In this document: one piece after another, positions 12,481 to 19,698 of the stretch
How the letters are laid out: every line of letters begins with the position of its first letter
How positions within the stretch are numbered: position 1 is the first letter of the stretch
Source: a virus
Virus record (IMG/VR): IMGVR_UViG_3300008516_000622
Coordinates: 1-25,897 of that record
Length of the DNA stretch: 25,897 nucleotides
Strand: one strand, 5' to 3'
Notes under the pieces: model-generated
Database searches by the model: none
Seen by the model: only the letters and a program-made list of their open reading frames with translations
What the model was told of the DNA's origin: nothing
Position numbers and translations under genes: made by a program

Positions 12481-14651
12481 GCGCTCAGCCCCTCCACGAT
12501 ATGCCCGACTGTGCATCGGCACGCGATGACCTCAGCCGCCGGTGCGCCTGCCTCATTTGGATACAGCAACCCGTTGGAAAATGCCTCCTCCATCCCTACG
12601 ATCTCCCCATTCACCGCAGCGTGCGAATCCCGCACCCGAGAGTCCCCGGAACTGATCCACTCCTTGAGCACGACGGCATCCGTCTCTTTGACGACCTGCC
12701 GGGCCCCCTCGTGGTGCCCGAAGTTCACCGCCGCACCCGCCTCCGTCCGGGCGATCATGAAGCTCCGGCTCCGGTCCAACGGCGAGTCCCCTTTGCCTGC
12801 CCAGTTCGCGTAGGCCTCGCGGATCCGCCGCGCGATATCCGCCGCGCCCTCATTCTGCGACACCCCCGCGGCCACGGCCTCGGCAATGGCATCCTTCGTC
12901 GTTTCTGACATAATGGATATGTGTTCGGCAGTCGTGGTCCGAATGAAGTGGTCCACTTCCGGGTCATCGAAGTTGAACGCCCAGGAACGTTCCTTGCCCT
13001 CCCACTCCTTCCGTTCGAGGTCTCCCATATTCGGGGCCGCCTTGGGCAACGCCCGAATGATTCGCCTGCCCTCAAGCGTCCCGAAGTGCTTCACCATAGC
13101 CCCATAGACAGTGAGCCAGTAGCCCGTCCACGATGTTGCTGCCAGGTTGATCGCTCCAGTGATCGCGCCCTGGCCACCATCCTCGTACGCGGCCGCGACC
13201 TGCTCACCCTCGGCCCCGAATATCTCCGCCACCCCCTCAGCTACCCGCTGCTCCCACCGGGCCCGGTCGTTGTCGAAGGCTTTGTAGTAGGCCGCCTTCT
13301 CCTGCTCAGGCATCCCCGCTTTCGTCTCGATCGCCGGGACCGCCCTCTTCCCCACGACACCCGTTCCCATACCTGGCGCCCCGGGCTCCTTGCCCCCCCA
13401 CGCTAGATCGCCCCCGGGAACCAGGTGGAAGCCTAACTCCATGCGCTGGTTCAGTTCATTGAACGGCACACCCATCTCCCAAGCCTCGCGTGCAGACTTG
13501 AGGGCCTCTCTCCAGATCTCTTGCATCGCCGGCACGCCGGACACGTCATATCTAACGCGAATGACCTTCTTCGTCGGATCGCTCAGGCCCTCAGGATTCC
13601 AGTACGGAGTGAACTTGAGGTCCAACGCGTCGGCAATGTCATCGAGAAGCGGAATGATCGTATCCTGCCAGAACATACGGCGGCCTGTCGCCATGTTGTT
13701 GAACGTTGTCCGCTCCTGCGTGACTAACACGACGGGGACGCCGAACACGTTGCAGATGCTGGCAACGTTGAAGTAGCGGCTCTTCAGAAAATCCATCTCG
13801 ACCGGGCTGAGAGACATCTGCGTATAGCTAGCATCTGCCCCCAGCACCCAGGGCATATGAGCGTTGGCGGCTCCCGTGTGCTGCTCCCGCACGTGTTCGC
13901 GTGCAGTCTCCCATTGCTCGTCGGTCAGCGGATACTTGAATGCGAAGAGTCCATCGGTCACGGCCCGGTTTTGCAGGCTGATCTTGTTCCAGCGCACCGC
14001 CTCCACGTCGGTATCCACCGTCTGCATGGCAGCCCGAAGCGGGGCCAGTCCCCAGAACGGATTCGCCGGGTCGATGAATTGGAGGTGACATATCTCAGCC
14101 GCGTCCAGCCGGATCTTCTTGCTGCCAAGATGGTATTGATACCCAGCGAGTTCGAGCCCCCGCCCGCTCGGCAGCGGCTTGATCTGATCAGCGGGAAGCG
14201 GCACCAATTGGAGCGGAATCCCCTTGCTGTTCCGCTCAATATGCCAGAAGGCGTTCCCGCCGAGGTACAAATGGTGTGCCGTCCGCTCGAACAGATCCTG
14301 ACGGCTCATCTGCGGATTCGGCTGCGCGAGTAAGTTGCCGAGTGGGTGCGTGTCGTCGCGCTCCCACTCGTCCTCACTCACCCGCTGCTCCACAAACCAG
14401 GGAACCGAAGACATGGCAGATGCCAGCTTCCTCACGCACGAGTAGACCCACTCCGAGGCCTTCAGGCCGTTGCGGATCGCGCTCTCCGTGCTCCACTCGG
14501 TCCACACGGGTCGGGCGACCTGCTGGGGCGGTATGAGTGCCAGCGACTCCCGTGCCGCCCGCGCCGCGGCCTTGGCGGCCGCGGTACGCTGCGAGGGCGT
14601 CAGCGGCGGTGACTTGCCGAGTATCCCCGCCAATCTCTCTCTCAGGCCCAC
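12477..14651 (-). CDS. Portal protein fused to MuF-type minor head protein
   Basis: This 724-residue protein has two parts. Residues 1 to about 420 form a HK97-type portal (SEWVYSCVRKLASAMSSVPW, LYLGGNAFWHIERN, EICHLQFIDPANPFWGLAPL, FGVPVVLVTQERTTFNNM). A helical linker follows, and from about 560 a MuF/SPP1-gp7-like head morphogenesis domain, ending MIARTEAGAAVNFGHHEGA, GDSRVRDSHAAVNGEIV and a final VIACRCTVG (the family's CRC motif). Separate portal and MuF genes are more common; fusions are known. The dodecameric portal is the DNA gate; the MuF part is expected inside or near the portal. GTG 14651 is preceded by GAGGG. It has a dedicated promoter and hairpin leader upstream (14700-14882). 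Confidence 0.9.
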   Translation of the reverse strand: MGLRERLAGILGKSPPLTPSQRTAAAKAAARAARESLALIPPQQVARPVWTEWSTESAIRNGLKASEWVYSCVRKLASAMSSVPWFVEQRVSEDEWERDDTHPLGNLLAQPNPQMSRQDLFERTAHHLYLGGNAFWHIERNSKGIPLQLVPLPADQIKPLPSGRGLELAGYQYHLGSKKIRLDAAEICHLQFIDPANPFWGLAPLRAAMQTVDTDVEAVRWNKISLQNRAVTDGLFAFKYPLTDEQWETAREHVREQHTGAANAHMPWVLGADASYTQMSLSPVEMDFLKSRYFNVASICNVFGVPVVLVTQERTTFNNMATGRRMFWQDTIIPLLDDIADALDLKFTPYWNPEGLSDPTKKVIRVRYDVSGVPAMQEIWREALKSAREAWEMGVPFNELNQRMELGFHLVPGGDLAWGGKEPGAPGMGTGVVGKRAVPAIETKAGMPEQEKAAYYKAFDNDRARWEQRVAEGVAEIFGAEGEQVAAAYEDGGQGAITGAINLAATSWTGYWLTVYGAMVKHFGTLEGRRIIRALPKAAPNMGDLERKEWEGKERSWAFNFDDPEVDHFIRTTTAEHISIMSETTKDAIAEAVAAGVSQNEGAADIARRIREAYANWAGKGDSPLDRSRSFMIARTEAGAAVNFGHHEGARQVVKETDAVVLKEWISSGDSRVRDSHAAVNGEIVGMEEAFSNGLLYPNEAGAPAAEVIACRCTVGHIVEGLSA

Positions 14652-14699
14652 AATCCCTCACCCGTCATCGTCCGCGATCCTCATGCCTCACCTGCTGGC

Positions 14700-14737
14700 C
14701 AAAAGAAAAGCGCCCAGGGATACCATTCCCTGAGCGC
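14700..14737 (-). terminator. Terminator-like leader hairpin upstream of portal gene
   Basis: On the minus strand an 11-position stem (GCGCTCAGGGA with TCCCTGGGCGC, one mismatch) and 6-nt loop is followed by TTTTCTTTTGG, a good intrinsic-terminator shape. It lies about 60 bases 5' of the portal start and 110 bases downstream of a consensus promoter, so it probably attenuates the portal transcript unless read through. It is nearly identical to the hairpin upstream of TerS (only two loop differences). Confidence 0.65.
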
Positions 14738-14851
14738 GTTAGCGGTCTGCCCGTCGACCCGCCCTAGTCAGAACCCCAAATTGTCTGCCGCTCGGCGCCG
14801 CCCTCCGGTCTGCCCAGTCAGGCAGCCACCTCAGCGCGGACCATCACGGCC

Positions 14852-14882
14852 ATTATACCACGCCACGCGGCGATTCTGTCAA
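14852..14882 (-). promoter_or_regulatory. Sigma70-type promoter upstream of portal leader
   Basis: TTGACA (14877-14882) and TATAAT (14852-14857) are perfect -35 and -10 hexamers, separated by 19 bases, with TGG directly before the -10 (extended -10). The TGA inside the -35 hexamer is the stop codon of the upstream 94-residue gene. Predicted transcript start is near 14845, giving a leader of about 195 bases. Confidence 0.75.
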
Positions 14883-15163
14883 GCGACCTGCGCGGGCTTC
14901 AGCCCCCGGCCGAACCTGACGCGCCTCGTGATGCCCTCACGGTGCGTCTCGTCAGCGAGGATGGGTTCGCCCCGCTCGACCTGCACAAGAGTCAACTTCG
15001 CATCCCCGAGTTGCGTGCACAGGTCGAGAAACTCCGCCTGCGCGCCCGTCACGACGCGCAGCTCCGAACCCGCGGGCAGTTTGACGCCAGCCGCGTCGAG
15101 CAGTTCCGCCAATGCCTTCGCCGCCCTCTGCGCCCTGTCAGCTATGATCCGTACCTCCCCCAT
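14879..15163 (-). CDS. Hypothetical protein (94 aa)
   Basis: A short helical, Ala/Leu-rich protein beginning MGEVRIIADRAQRAAKALAELLD, followed by KLPAGSELRVVTGAQAEFL and a basic end (RRVRFGRGLKP). I do not recognise the family. The start is uncertain: ATG 15163 lacks an SD site and ATG 15187 also has only a weak one; translation may be coupled to the small overlapping gene at 15142-15231. Its stop codon overlaps the -35 element of the portal promoter. It closes the accessory block between TerL and portal. Confidence 0.5.
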   Translation of the reverse strand: MGEVRIIADRAQRAAKALAELLDAAGVKLPAGSELRVVTGAQAEFLDLCTQLGDAKLTLVQVERGEPILADETHREGITRRVRFGRGLKPAQVA

Positions 15164-15231
15164 GCGGCAACTGAATCTGTGATCCATGGATCCACGTAGG
15201 CGTCATAGAACCACGTCTGCCAGCGGCTCAT
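15142..15231 (-). CDS. Possible small protein (29 aa), Trp/Tyr-rich
   Basis: ATG at 15231 forms an ATGA overlap with the stop of the upstream methyltransferase, with AAGG about 10 bases before it. The peptide begins MSRWQTWFYDAYVDPW and has four Trp in 29 residues. The tight coupling is like that of real genes in this window, but the length makes it uncertain. No function proposed. Confidence 0.35.
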   Translation of the reverse strand: MSRWQTWFYDAYVDPWITDSVAAWGRYGS

Positions 15232-15944
15232 CGCGCCTGTGCCTTCGTCGCCACAAAGAACATGTATGCCCCCCTCAAGTCTGCCGCCCTGTCCAGCGGC
15301 GAGAATCGACCTGTTGCCGGGTGCTGCCGCTCCAAGCTCAGGACCCCGAACCCTTGTGCTGCCAAGGCATCCTCGACCTCCGCAAGCGTATACTCCCGCG
15401 CATGGTACGGGTTGCCCTGGGGCTTGTGTGGCGTCGAGAGCACGAGCAGTCCCTCCGGACGCAGGACCCGAGCGGCATCGGCCAGGAGCGGTGCCGGATC
15501 AGTGAAGCGCTCCAGCGTCTCGAGGCAGACGAAGGCGTCCACCGATCCGGGCTCCGGGATGATCGGCCACGGCCTTGCCGTGAGATCAGCCCGTACCCAG
15601 AGGATCCGCGAGTGGGCGTAGTGGAGCATGGCATAGCCACATAGCACAGGGTTGCGCTCCAGTGCCCAGACGTTGGCACCCACTATCGCCTCCGCCAGCA
15701 CGTAGGCGCCATACCCGACGCCAGAACCAGCGTCGATGATCAGGCTCGCTCCATGCGTGCCATCGGATATCCTATCGGCAGCGTGCTCGTAGCGCGCGAC
15801 GTGCGCGGGGTACCGTCGTCTCACCGCCTCCACCGTCGGGCAGCTCGCCGCAAACCGCGCCGCTACAACTTGCTCCGGCTCCGCCTTGAAGCCACCGCGG
15901 CGTTCAATTTCAGCCACCATCCCATCTGGTATCTTTCCTGCCAT
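15228..15944 (-). CDS. Class I SAM-dependent methyltransferase (UbiG/Methyltransf_11-like)
   Basis: This 238-residue methyltransferase has motif I IIDAGSGVGYGAYVLAE in its middle, followed by VWALERNP, then VDAFVCLETLERF and ARVLRPEGLLVLSTPHKP, the small-molecule class I pattern. The C-terminal YTLAEVEDALAAQGF is typical of the UbiG/Methyltransf_11 group. I start it at ATG 15944 (GGAGAGG upstream) rather than at the TTG six codons earlier. It lies directly after the CmoA-like gene. No DNA target domain, so it is unlikely to be the DNA modification enzyme. Substrate unknown; sugar or tRNA-related small molecule are both possible. Confidence 0.75.
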   Translation of the reverse strand: MAGKIPDGMVAEIERRGGFKAEPEQVVAARFAASCPTVEAVRRRYPAHVARYEHAADRISDGTHGASLIIDAGSGVGYGAYVLAEAIVGANVWALERNPVLCGYAMLHYAHSRILWVRADLTARPWPIIPEPGSVDAFVCLETLERFTDPAPLLADAARVLRPEGLLVLSTPHKPQGNPYHAREYTLAEVEDALAAQGFGVLSLERQHPATGRFSPLDRAADLRGAYMFFVATKAQAR

Positions 15945-15969
15945 TGCCCTCTCCTTCACCAAGCCCAGC

Positions 15970-16683
15970 TTATTCGGCCACGGCTATCCATCCAGCGAAG
16001 TTCATCCAACGCCAGAAGCAGTCAACGGTCTGGAATCCCGCCATCCGAAGCAGTTCCTCGTTCCATGCCGCCGTAACCGGAACCAGTACCCCCTCCAGCG
16101 ACAGACGCTTGCGCTTGATCTGATCTTCCGTGTACCCCTGGCGCCGTTTCATGTCGAGATACTCTGCGACGAAGGCCTTGTCGAGTCGAGCATTGGCACC
16201 GAGCACCTTCTCCACAACGATAAAGGCACCACCAGGCACCAGGCAGTCGTGCGCGTCCTGGACGATGCGTTGCCGGTATTCGATTGGGACGAACTGGAGC
16301 GTCAGGATCCCCATGACGACGCTCGCCCTCTCTGGAGGAAAGGTCTCCCGCAGATCGAGTTCCCTGATGTCCACAATCCCAGAACTCATATAGCCATTGA
16401 ACCGTTCCCGCGCGGCAGCCAGCATTGGCTCTGACACGTCGACCCCGACGAATCGACACTGCGCACCGAACTTGTCCACGAACGGCTGCAGCGCTTCTCC
16501 CCTGGAACACCCAAGGTCGACGATGCTCGTGCCGGGCTCTACATGCCGACAGCCGAGACGGAAGACTGTCTCGCGCATGACTTCGTACTGAGGTATGCTC
16601 CGCCTCAGCATGTCATCGAAGACGGCCGTCACATCGCCGTCGAACGTCCAGTGCTTGCCGGGTAGTACAGAGTCGTGTCCCAT
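15970..16683 (-). CDS. CmoA-like carboxy-SAM synthase homologue
   Basis: This 237-residue protein matches CmoA along its length, by comparison with the E. coli sequence as I recall it: WTFDGDVTAVFDDMLRRSIPQY (CmoA WTFDERVAEVFPDM), VEPGTSIVDLGCSRGEA, LTLQFVPIEYRQRI, LVPGGAFIVVEK, YLDMKRRQGYTEDQIKRKR-LSLEG and the aromatic end FWRWMNFAGWIAVAE. Arg193 aligns with E. coli Arg199, which binds the carboxylate of carboxy-SAM. CmoA turns SAM and prephenate into carboxy-SAM, which CmoB uses to make cmo5U at the tRNA wobble base. No CmoB is visible here. ATG 16683 has GGAGAGA 7 bases upstream. It could serve host-type tRNA modification, a novel carboxymethylation, or be an ordinary methyltransferase that keeps the fold. 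Fold confidence high, exact reaction moderate. Confidence 0.75.
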   Translation of the reverse strand: MGHDSVLPGKHWTFDGDVTAVFDDMLRRSIPQYEVMRETVFRLGCRHVEPGTSIVDLGCSRGEALQPFVDKFGAQCRFVGVDVSEPMLAAARERFNGYMSSGIVDIRELDLRETFPPERASVVMGILTLQFVPIEYRQRIVQDAHDCLVPGGAFIVVEKVLGANARLDKAFVAEYLDMKRRQGYTEDQIKRKRLSLEGVLVPVTAAWNEELLRMAGFQTVDCFWRWMNFAGWIAVAE

Positions 16684-16776
16684 TCAAGTTCTCTCCAATC
16701 GCTGGTAGGGCATAGCGACGTAGCCGCCCCCAGGTTTGATCTCGTGGAGCAGATCCTCAGTCGGTAGGAGCTTCAC
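16684..16776 (-). CDS. Possible small protein (30 aa)
   Basis: A GTG at 16776 opens a frame beginning VKLLPTEDLLHEIKPGGG and ending YQRLERT; its stop TGA abuts the ATG of the CmoA-like gene. The frame covers the otherwise empty 73 bases between the membrane protein and the CmoA-like gene. The residues look protein-like rather than random. The start is uncertain because the frame is also open upstream. Confidence 0.4.
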   Translation of the reverse strand: MKLLPTEDLLHEIKPGGGYVAMPYQRLERT

Positions 16777-17020
16777 CGTCGCCCTGCCATTCTGGTTCTG
16801 GTTTCGCGTCTGGCGGCAGTTGCCGCGGGCCGCCCCTCTCCTCTACTGGCCGAGCGCGCTTCCTCATCGCTCTTCCCCCTATCGTTGAGGTCAAGTCCTG
16901 GACATAATGCCAGACGGAGATGAGTAGCACAGCAGCGTACAGCAGGAACCCGATAGCGCACAGTACAAAGCCGGCCTTGACCACAAGGAGCAACTCCCCT
17001 AGCATCTCTCTACCCATCAT
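16757..17020 (-). CDS. Small membrane protein (87 aa)
   Basis: The N-terminal 40 residues contain one hydrophobic segment (about residues 12-36, VVKAGFVLCAIGFLLYAAVL) followed by a basic, proline-rich cytosolic-type tail (RKRARPVEERGGP, PPDAKPEPE). One predicted membrane helix with positive charges behind it. Position between DNA methyltransferase-linked genes and the CmoA-like gene gives no clear function. A holin would normally lie near an endolysin and none is present, so I do not call it one. ATG 17020 overlaps the preceding stop. Confidence 0.6.
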   Translation of the reverse strand: MMGREMLGELLLVVKAGFVLCAIGFLLYAAVLLISVWHYVQDLTSTIGGRAMRKRARPVEERGGPRQLPPDAKPEPEWQGDGEAPTD

Positions 17021-17327
17021 CGTTCGGCCTCAATTGCCTCTGGCACTCTGCCTCCTTGAGCAAGGCCTCGAACGTGTCGTCGTCCAGGTGGATGGGCAGT
17101 AGCGGCTTACTCGTCACCACGACCTTGCCCTTCTGCAACCTCGCGAGGTCTACCACCGTCCCGCTTGGCAATCCCTTGAGCTCGTCGCTCAATCTGTCAG
17201 CGGCAGAACTACGAACTGAGCCGACCCGCATCCAGCCAGCCCGTAACGTCGGAGGGTTGCCCACCCACAGCGACACGTAGACGCGCGGCCCCTCACCAAA
17301 CTGTCTCACCTCGCCGATTTCAGGCAT
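17010..17327 (-). CDS. Hypothetical protein (105 aa)
   Basis: Begins MPEIGEVRQFGEGPRVYVSLW, then a basic middle with KVVVTSKPLLPIHLDDDTF and an EALLKEAECQRQ helix at the end. I do not recognise the family. ATG 17327 overlaps the preceding stop by 8 bases with an AGG-type SD site; the longer frame to 17435 is Arg-rich and overlaps its neighbour, so I reject it. Small beta-alpha protein in the accessory block between the DNA methyltransferase and the CmoA-like gene. Confidence 0.55.
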   Translation of the reverse strand: MPEIGEVRQFGEGPRVYVSLWVGNPPTLRAGWMRVGSVRSSAADRLSDELKGLPSGTVVDLARLQKGKVVVTSKPLLPIHLDDDTFEALLKEAECQRQLRPNDDG

Positions 17328-17622
17328 CCTGCGCCACCCTTCCGTTTCTCGTGTCGTTGGCGCCCGGAGTACTTCGGTCACGCGGCCGTTCCCGAAGCAC
17401 TGCCTCAGCCATCTCCGCGAAGTGCAATCGGCCATCCGTCACCCCGCCGAACAGCCTCTCCACCGCATTCATCACGGGCAGCGACACAGCGGCGTCCTTG
17501 CGTGCTACCTCCCACCCCTTCGCTGTCAGCGGCCGCGTTGCTACGAGGAACCACTGCCCCCCGATCTTCTGATACCGCCAGCCTCGCCACACAATAAACA
17601 ACCACTGCCAAAGGCGTCGCAT
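17320..17622 (-). CDS. Hypothetical protein (100 aa)
   Basis: Begins MRRLWQWLFIVWRGWRYQKIGGQWF, with six Trp in 25 residues, then LTAKGWEVARKDAAVSLPVMNAVERLFGG and a basic end. ATG 17622 has an excellent SD site (GAGAGGAG about 5 bases before). In the unbroken reading frame it is continuous with the preceding CCGHG protein, but the strong internal SD and a TGA just before it in another frame argue that it is a separate gene. The Trp-rich start is amphipathic or hydrophobic and might sit at the membrane surface. Function unknown. Confidence 0.55.
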   Translation of the reverse strand: MRRLWQWLFIVWRGWRYQKIGGQWFLVATRPLTAKGWEVARKDAAVSLPVMNAVERLFGGVTDGRLHFAEMAEAVLRERPRDRSTPGANDTRNGRVAQDA

Positions 17623-17633
17623 ATAGGCTCCTC

Positions 17634-18024
17634 TCAGAACTCGACAGCGCTCTCTACGTTCCCATCTTGCTCGATCACCGACTTGCACGGCACATACGCT
17701 GTTCTTCCGCAAAGCCGTTGCGGGAATCTCCAGCATGAAGTCCTCGCTTGGAAGCCGCGCCTCAGTCCATTGCCTCGCGAGACCTGGGCGTCCTGGCATT
17801 GCGACCTTCAGCTTGACATGGAGAGCAGAGAATAGGATGCAGGCCGGTTGCTCACCATGTCCGCAGCAACTGGCTTCCGTGCGAAAGCCAGTCCGATTCA
17901 GTTCCAGGATCAGCGGGGCCAAACACCTGTCGGCACAAGCCAACCTCTTGAAACCCGGCAGGCGCAGGGCTACAGACGAACGAGGATCGCCCAATGGGAC
18001 GCATCTATCGCTGTGCTCATTCAC
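17634..18024 (-). pseudogene. CCGHG-motif phage hypothetical, apparently frameshifted near its end
   Basis: GTG 18024 overlaps the DNA methyltransferase stop (GTGA) with GGGAGGCG upstream. The product contains ELNRTGFRTEASCCGHG, the core of a small protein family widespread in phages (recall; function unknown; conserved Cys/His suggests a metal site). After about residue 107 (EIPATALRKNS) the same frame becomes Arg-rich, while the +1 frame reads AYVPCKSVIEQDGNVESAVEF and stops at 17634-17636, just before the next gene's SD site. So a one-base change near 17695-17703 (real mutation, sequencing error or programmed shift) probably separates the two parts. Without the shift the frame runs on as a 234-residue fusion to 17320. 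Confidence 0.5.
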
Positions 18025-19694
18025 GCCGCGCCTCCCATTGCCAATACCGGCTGCTCCAACCAGTGCGCCAACCTCGCCTCGGCTATGCGGACGTACTCCT
18101 CTTCCCTCTCGCACCCCAGGAATCGGAACCCCTCCTGCCCCGCCGCTATCAGCGTGGAACCAGAGCCGGCGAACGGGTCAAGAACAACCCCGCCGGGAGG
18201 CGTCACCAACCGGCAGAGCCAGCGCATGAGGGCGAGGGGCTTGACGGTGGGGTGGTGGTTCTCCTCACACCCCGCCTCCCTCTCCTTCCTGCTCGCCTTG
18301 GCGCAGTAGAAGAAGCGGGAGGGGCCGCCGGTGTCCAGATTCCGTTCAGGGGCCACCTTCCCAGACCATCCGTTGCCATAGATCGTATAGCCACCTGGTT
18401 CTATGTTTTGCCGATCAGGGAACCGCCCGCGATGCCGCTCCCCCACAACCTCATCCATCTGCCGCCCCGCCTCCTCGTCCAGCACGAGGTTCGCAGGCCA
18501 GCGGCCGGAGGGGTGTGGCGAAGTACGGTACTCCTCACCGCCTGGTGATGCGTTGAAGGTTCGCCCGCTCTGGCAGTCCTTATTGCTAGTCCCCCAAACC
18601 CCACTACCCTTCGTTCCTTCCACCCGGCATCCATCCACGTTCACCGCACCCGTCCCCCACCGCAGCACGTTCGCCGCTACAGTCTTCTCCGAGAGCGGCT
18701 TGCGGGCGACGCAGATCAGTTCCATCGCTGGCTTGAGGGCGGTCCCCCAGCCGGACCATTGGGCGGCTTCGGGGGTGGCGGGGACGGTGATGGGAAGTTC
18801 TGACGGGCCATCGCTTGTAAACGCGACGCCGCGCTGCGCTTTGCGATAGCCAATGACCTCGCGCTCATATTCAAGGAACTTAGCTGGGTGTTCTATGTCC
18901 TCAGATACACCGAGCAACTGCTTGAGGATTGCCCAGTCTGCAGGCGTAGGTATCTGTGGCTGACTGTTATCGAGGTAGTGCGATGCCTTATGACTGTTGA
19001 CATTCCCCAATGCAGCATCTATGTCCCGATACCGTAGCTTGCATTGCTTGACTCGCTCGCGAAGCCAGGCGCGCACCTCATCAAACCGCGCATTCGGTCC
19101 GCCCTGTTTGTCTATCGCCTTGCTCACGTCTAGGCTCTTGGGAAATCCTGAGCCGTACACCCACGCTATCGTGTCCCTGATCTCGAAGCCCGCGTCCTCG
19201 ATGGCGCAGACGAGGCGGTGGTAGGTGCGAGTGCCGCCGAATGCGAGGAGGTGGGCACCAGGCTTGAGGACGCGGTAGACCTCGGCTGCCCACCGGTGGT
19301 GCCAAGATTGCATCGCCGAAAGTTGGCGGTGATAGCCCGCACCAGTCATGTCATTCGGCAGGCCTTCATTCTCGGGATTGCGCCGCTTACCTATCGCCTT
19401 CCAGTGGTCGTGCGGTTGTGGGCAAGTACACTTCTTAGCACCCCGGAGCCGACCGCCGCACTCAGCGCAGGTAGGATTTGCCGCACCGAATCGGGAGGTA
19501 GACGAGAAAGAAACCCATTCAGTTTGCCGTTCACCGATCCCCGGCTTCGAGAACCCGCCCCCAGCGTGCCAACCGAGCTTGTCCCAATCCTTGCCCATGA
19601 ACTCCAAGCCATAGGGCGGATCGGTGACGCAGGACTCGCAGGAGTCAGCCTCCAGCGTCGGCAGCCACTCTAGGCAGTCGGCGTGTGCTATCAC
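18021..19694 (-). CDS. DNA methyltransferase (N4-cytosine/N6-adenine type), DPPY first
   Basis: This 557-residue DNA methyltransferase has motif IV DPPYG at residues 25-29 and SAM motif I DPFAGSGST near residue 506, that is, catalytic motif before SAM motif (beta-class order). Between them are a Zn-ribbon-like Cys cluster (CAECGGRLRGAKKC-TC-QPHDH) and a helical insert (about 205-285, VRAWLRERVKQCKLRYRDID, then WAILKQLLGV), probably for target recognition. GTG 19694 is four bases past the TerL stop. No restriction enzyme gene is adjacent, so it is likely an orphan methylase protecting phage DNA or marking it for packaging. The recognition site cannot be told from sequence. Confidence 0.88.
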   Translation of the reverse strand: MIAHADCLEWLPTLEADSCESCVTDPPYGLEFMGKDWDKLGWHAGGGFSKPGIGERQTEWVSFSSTSRFGAANPTCAECGGRLRGAKKCTCPQPHDHWKAIGKRRNPENEGLPNDMTGAGYHRQLSAMQSWHHRWAAEVYRVLKPGAHLLAFGGTRTYHRLVCAIEDAGFEIRDTIAWVYGSGFPKSLDVSKAIDKQGGPNARFDEVRAWLRERVKQCKLRYRDIDAALGNVNSHKASHYLDNSQPQIPTPADWAILKQLLGVSEDIEHPAKFLEYEREVIGYRKAQRGVAFTSDGPSELPITVPATPEAAQWSGWGTALKPAMELICVARKPLSEKTVAANVLRWGTGAVNVDGCRVEGTKGSGVWGTSNKDCQSGRTFNASPGGEEYRTSPHPSGRWPANLVLDEEAGRQMDEVVGERHRGRFPDRQNIEPGGYTIYGNGWSGKVAPERNLDTGGPSRFFYCAKASRKEREAGCEENHHPTVKPLALMRWLCRLVTPPGGVVLDPFAGSGSTLIAAGQEGFRFLGCEREEEYVRIAEARLAHWLEQPVLAMGGAA

Positions 19695-19698
19695 GGGG

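Noticed and set aside
16757-17020. Small single-helix membrane protein as a holin
   Set aside because: No endolysin or other lysis gene is near, and the long charged tail is not typical. Kept as a membrane protein of unknown role.
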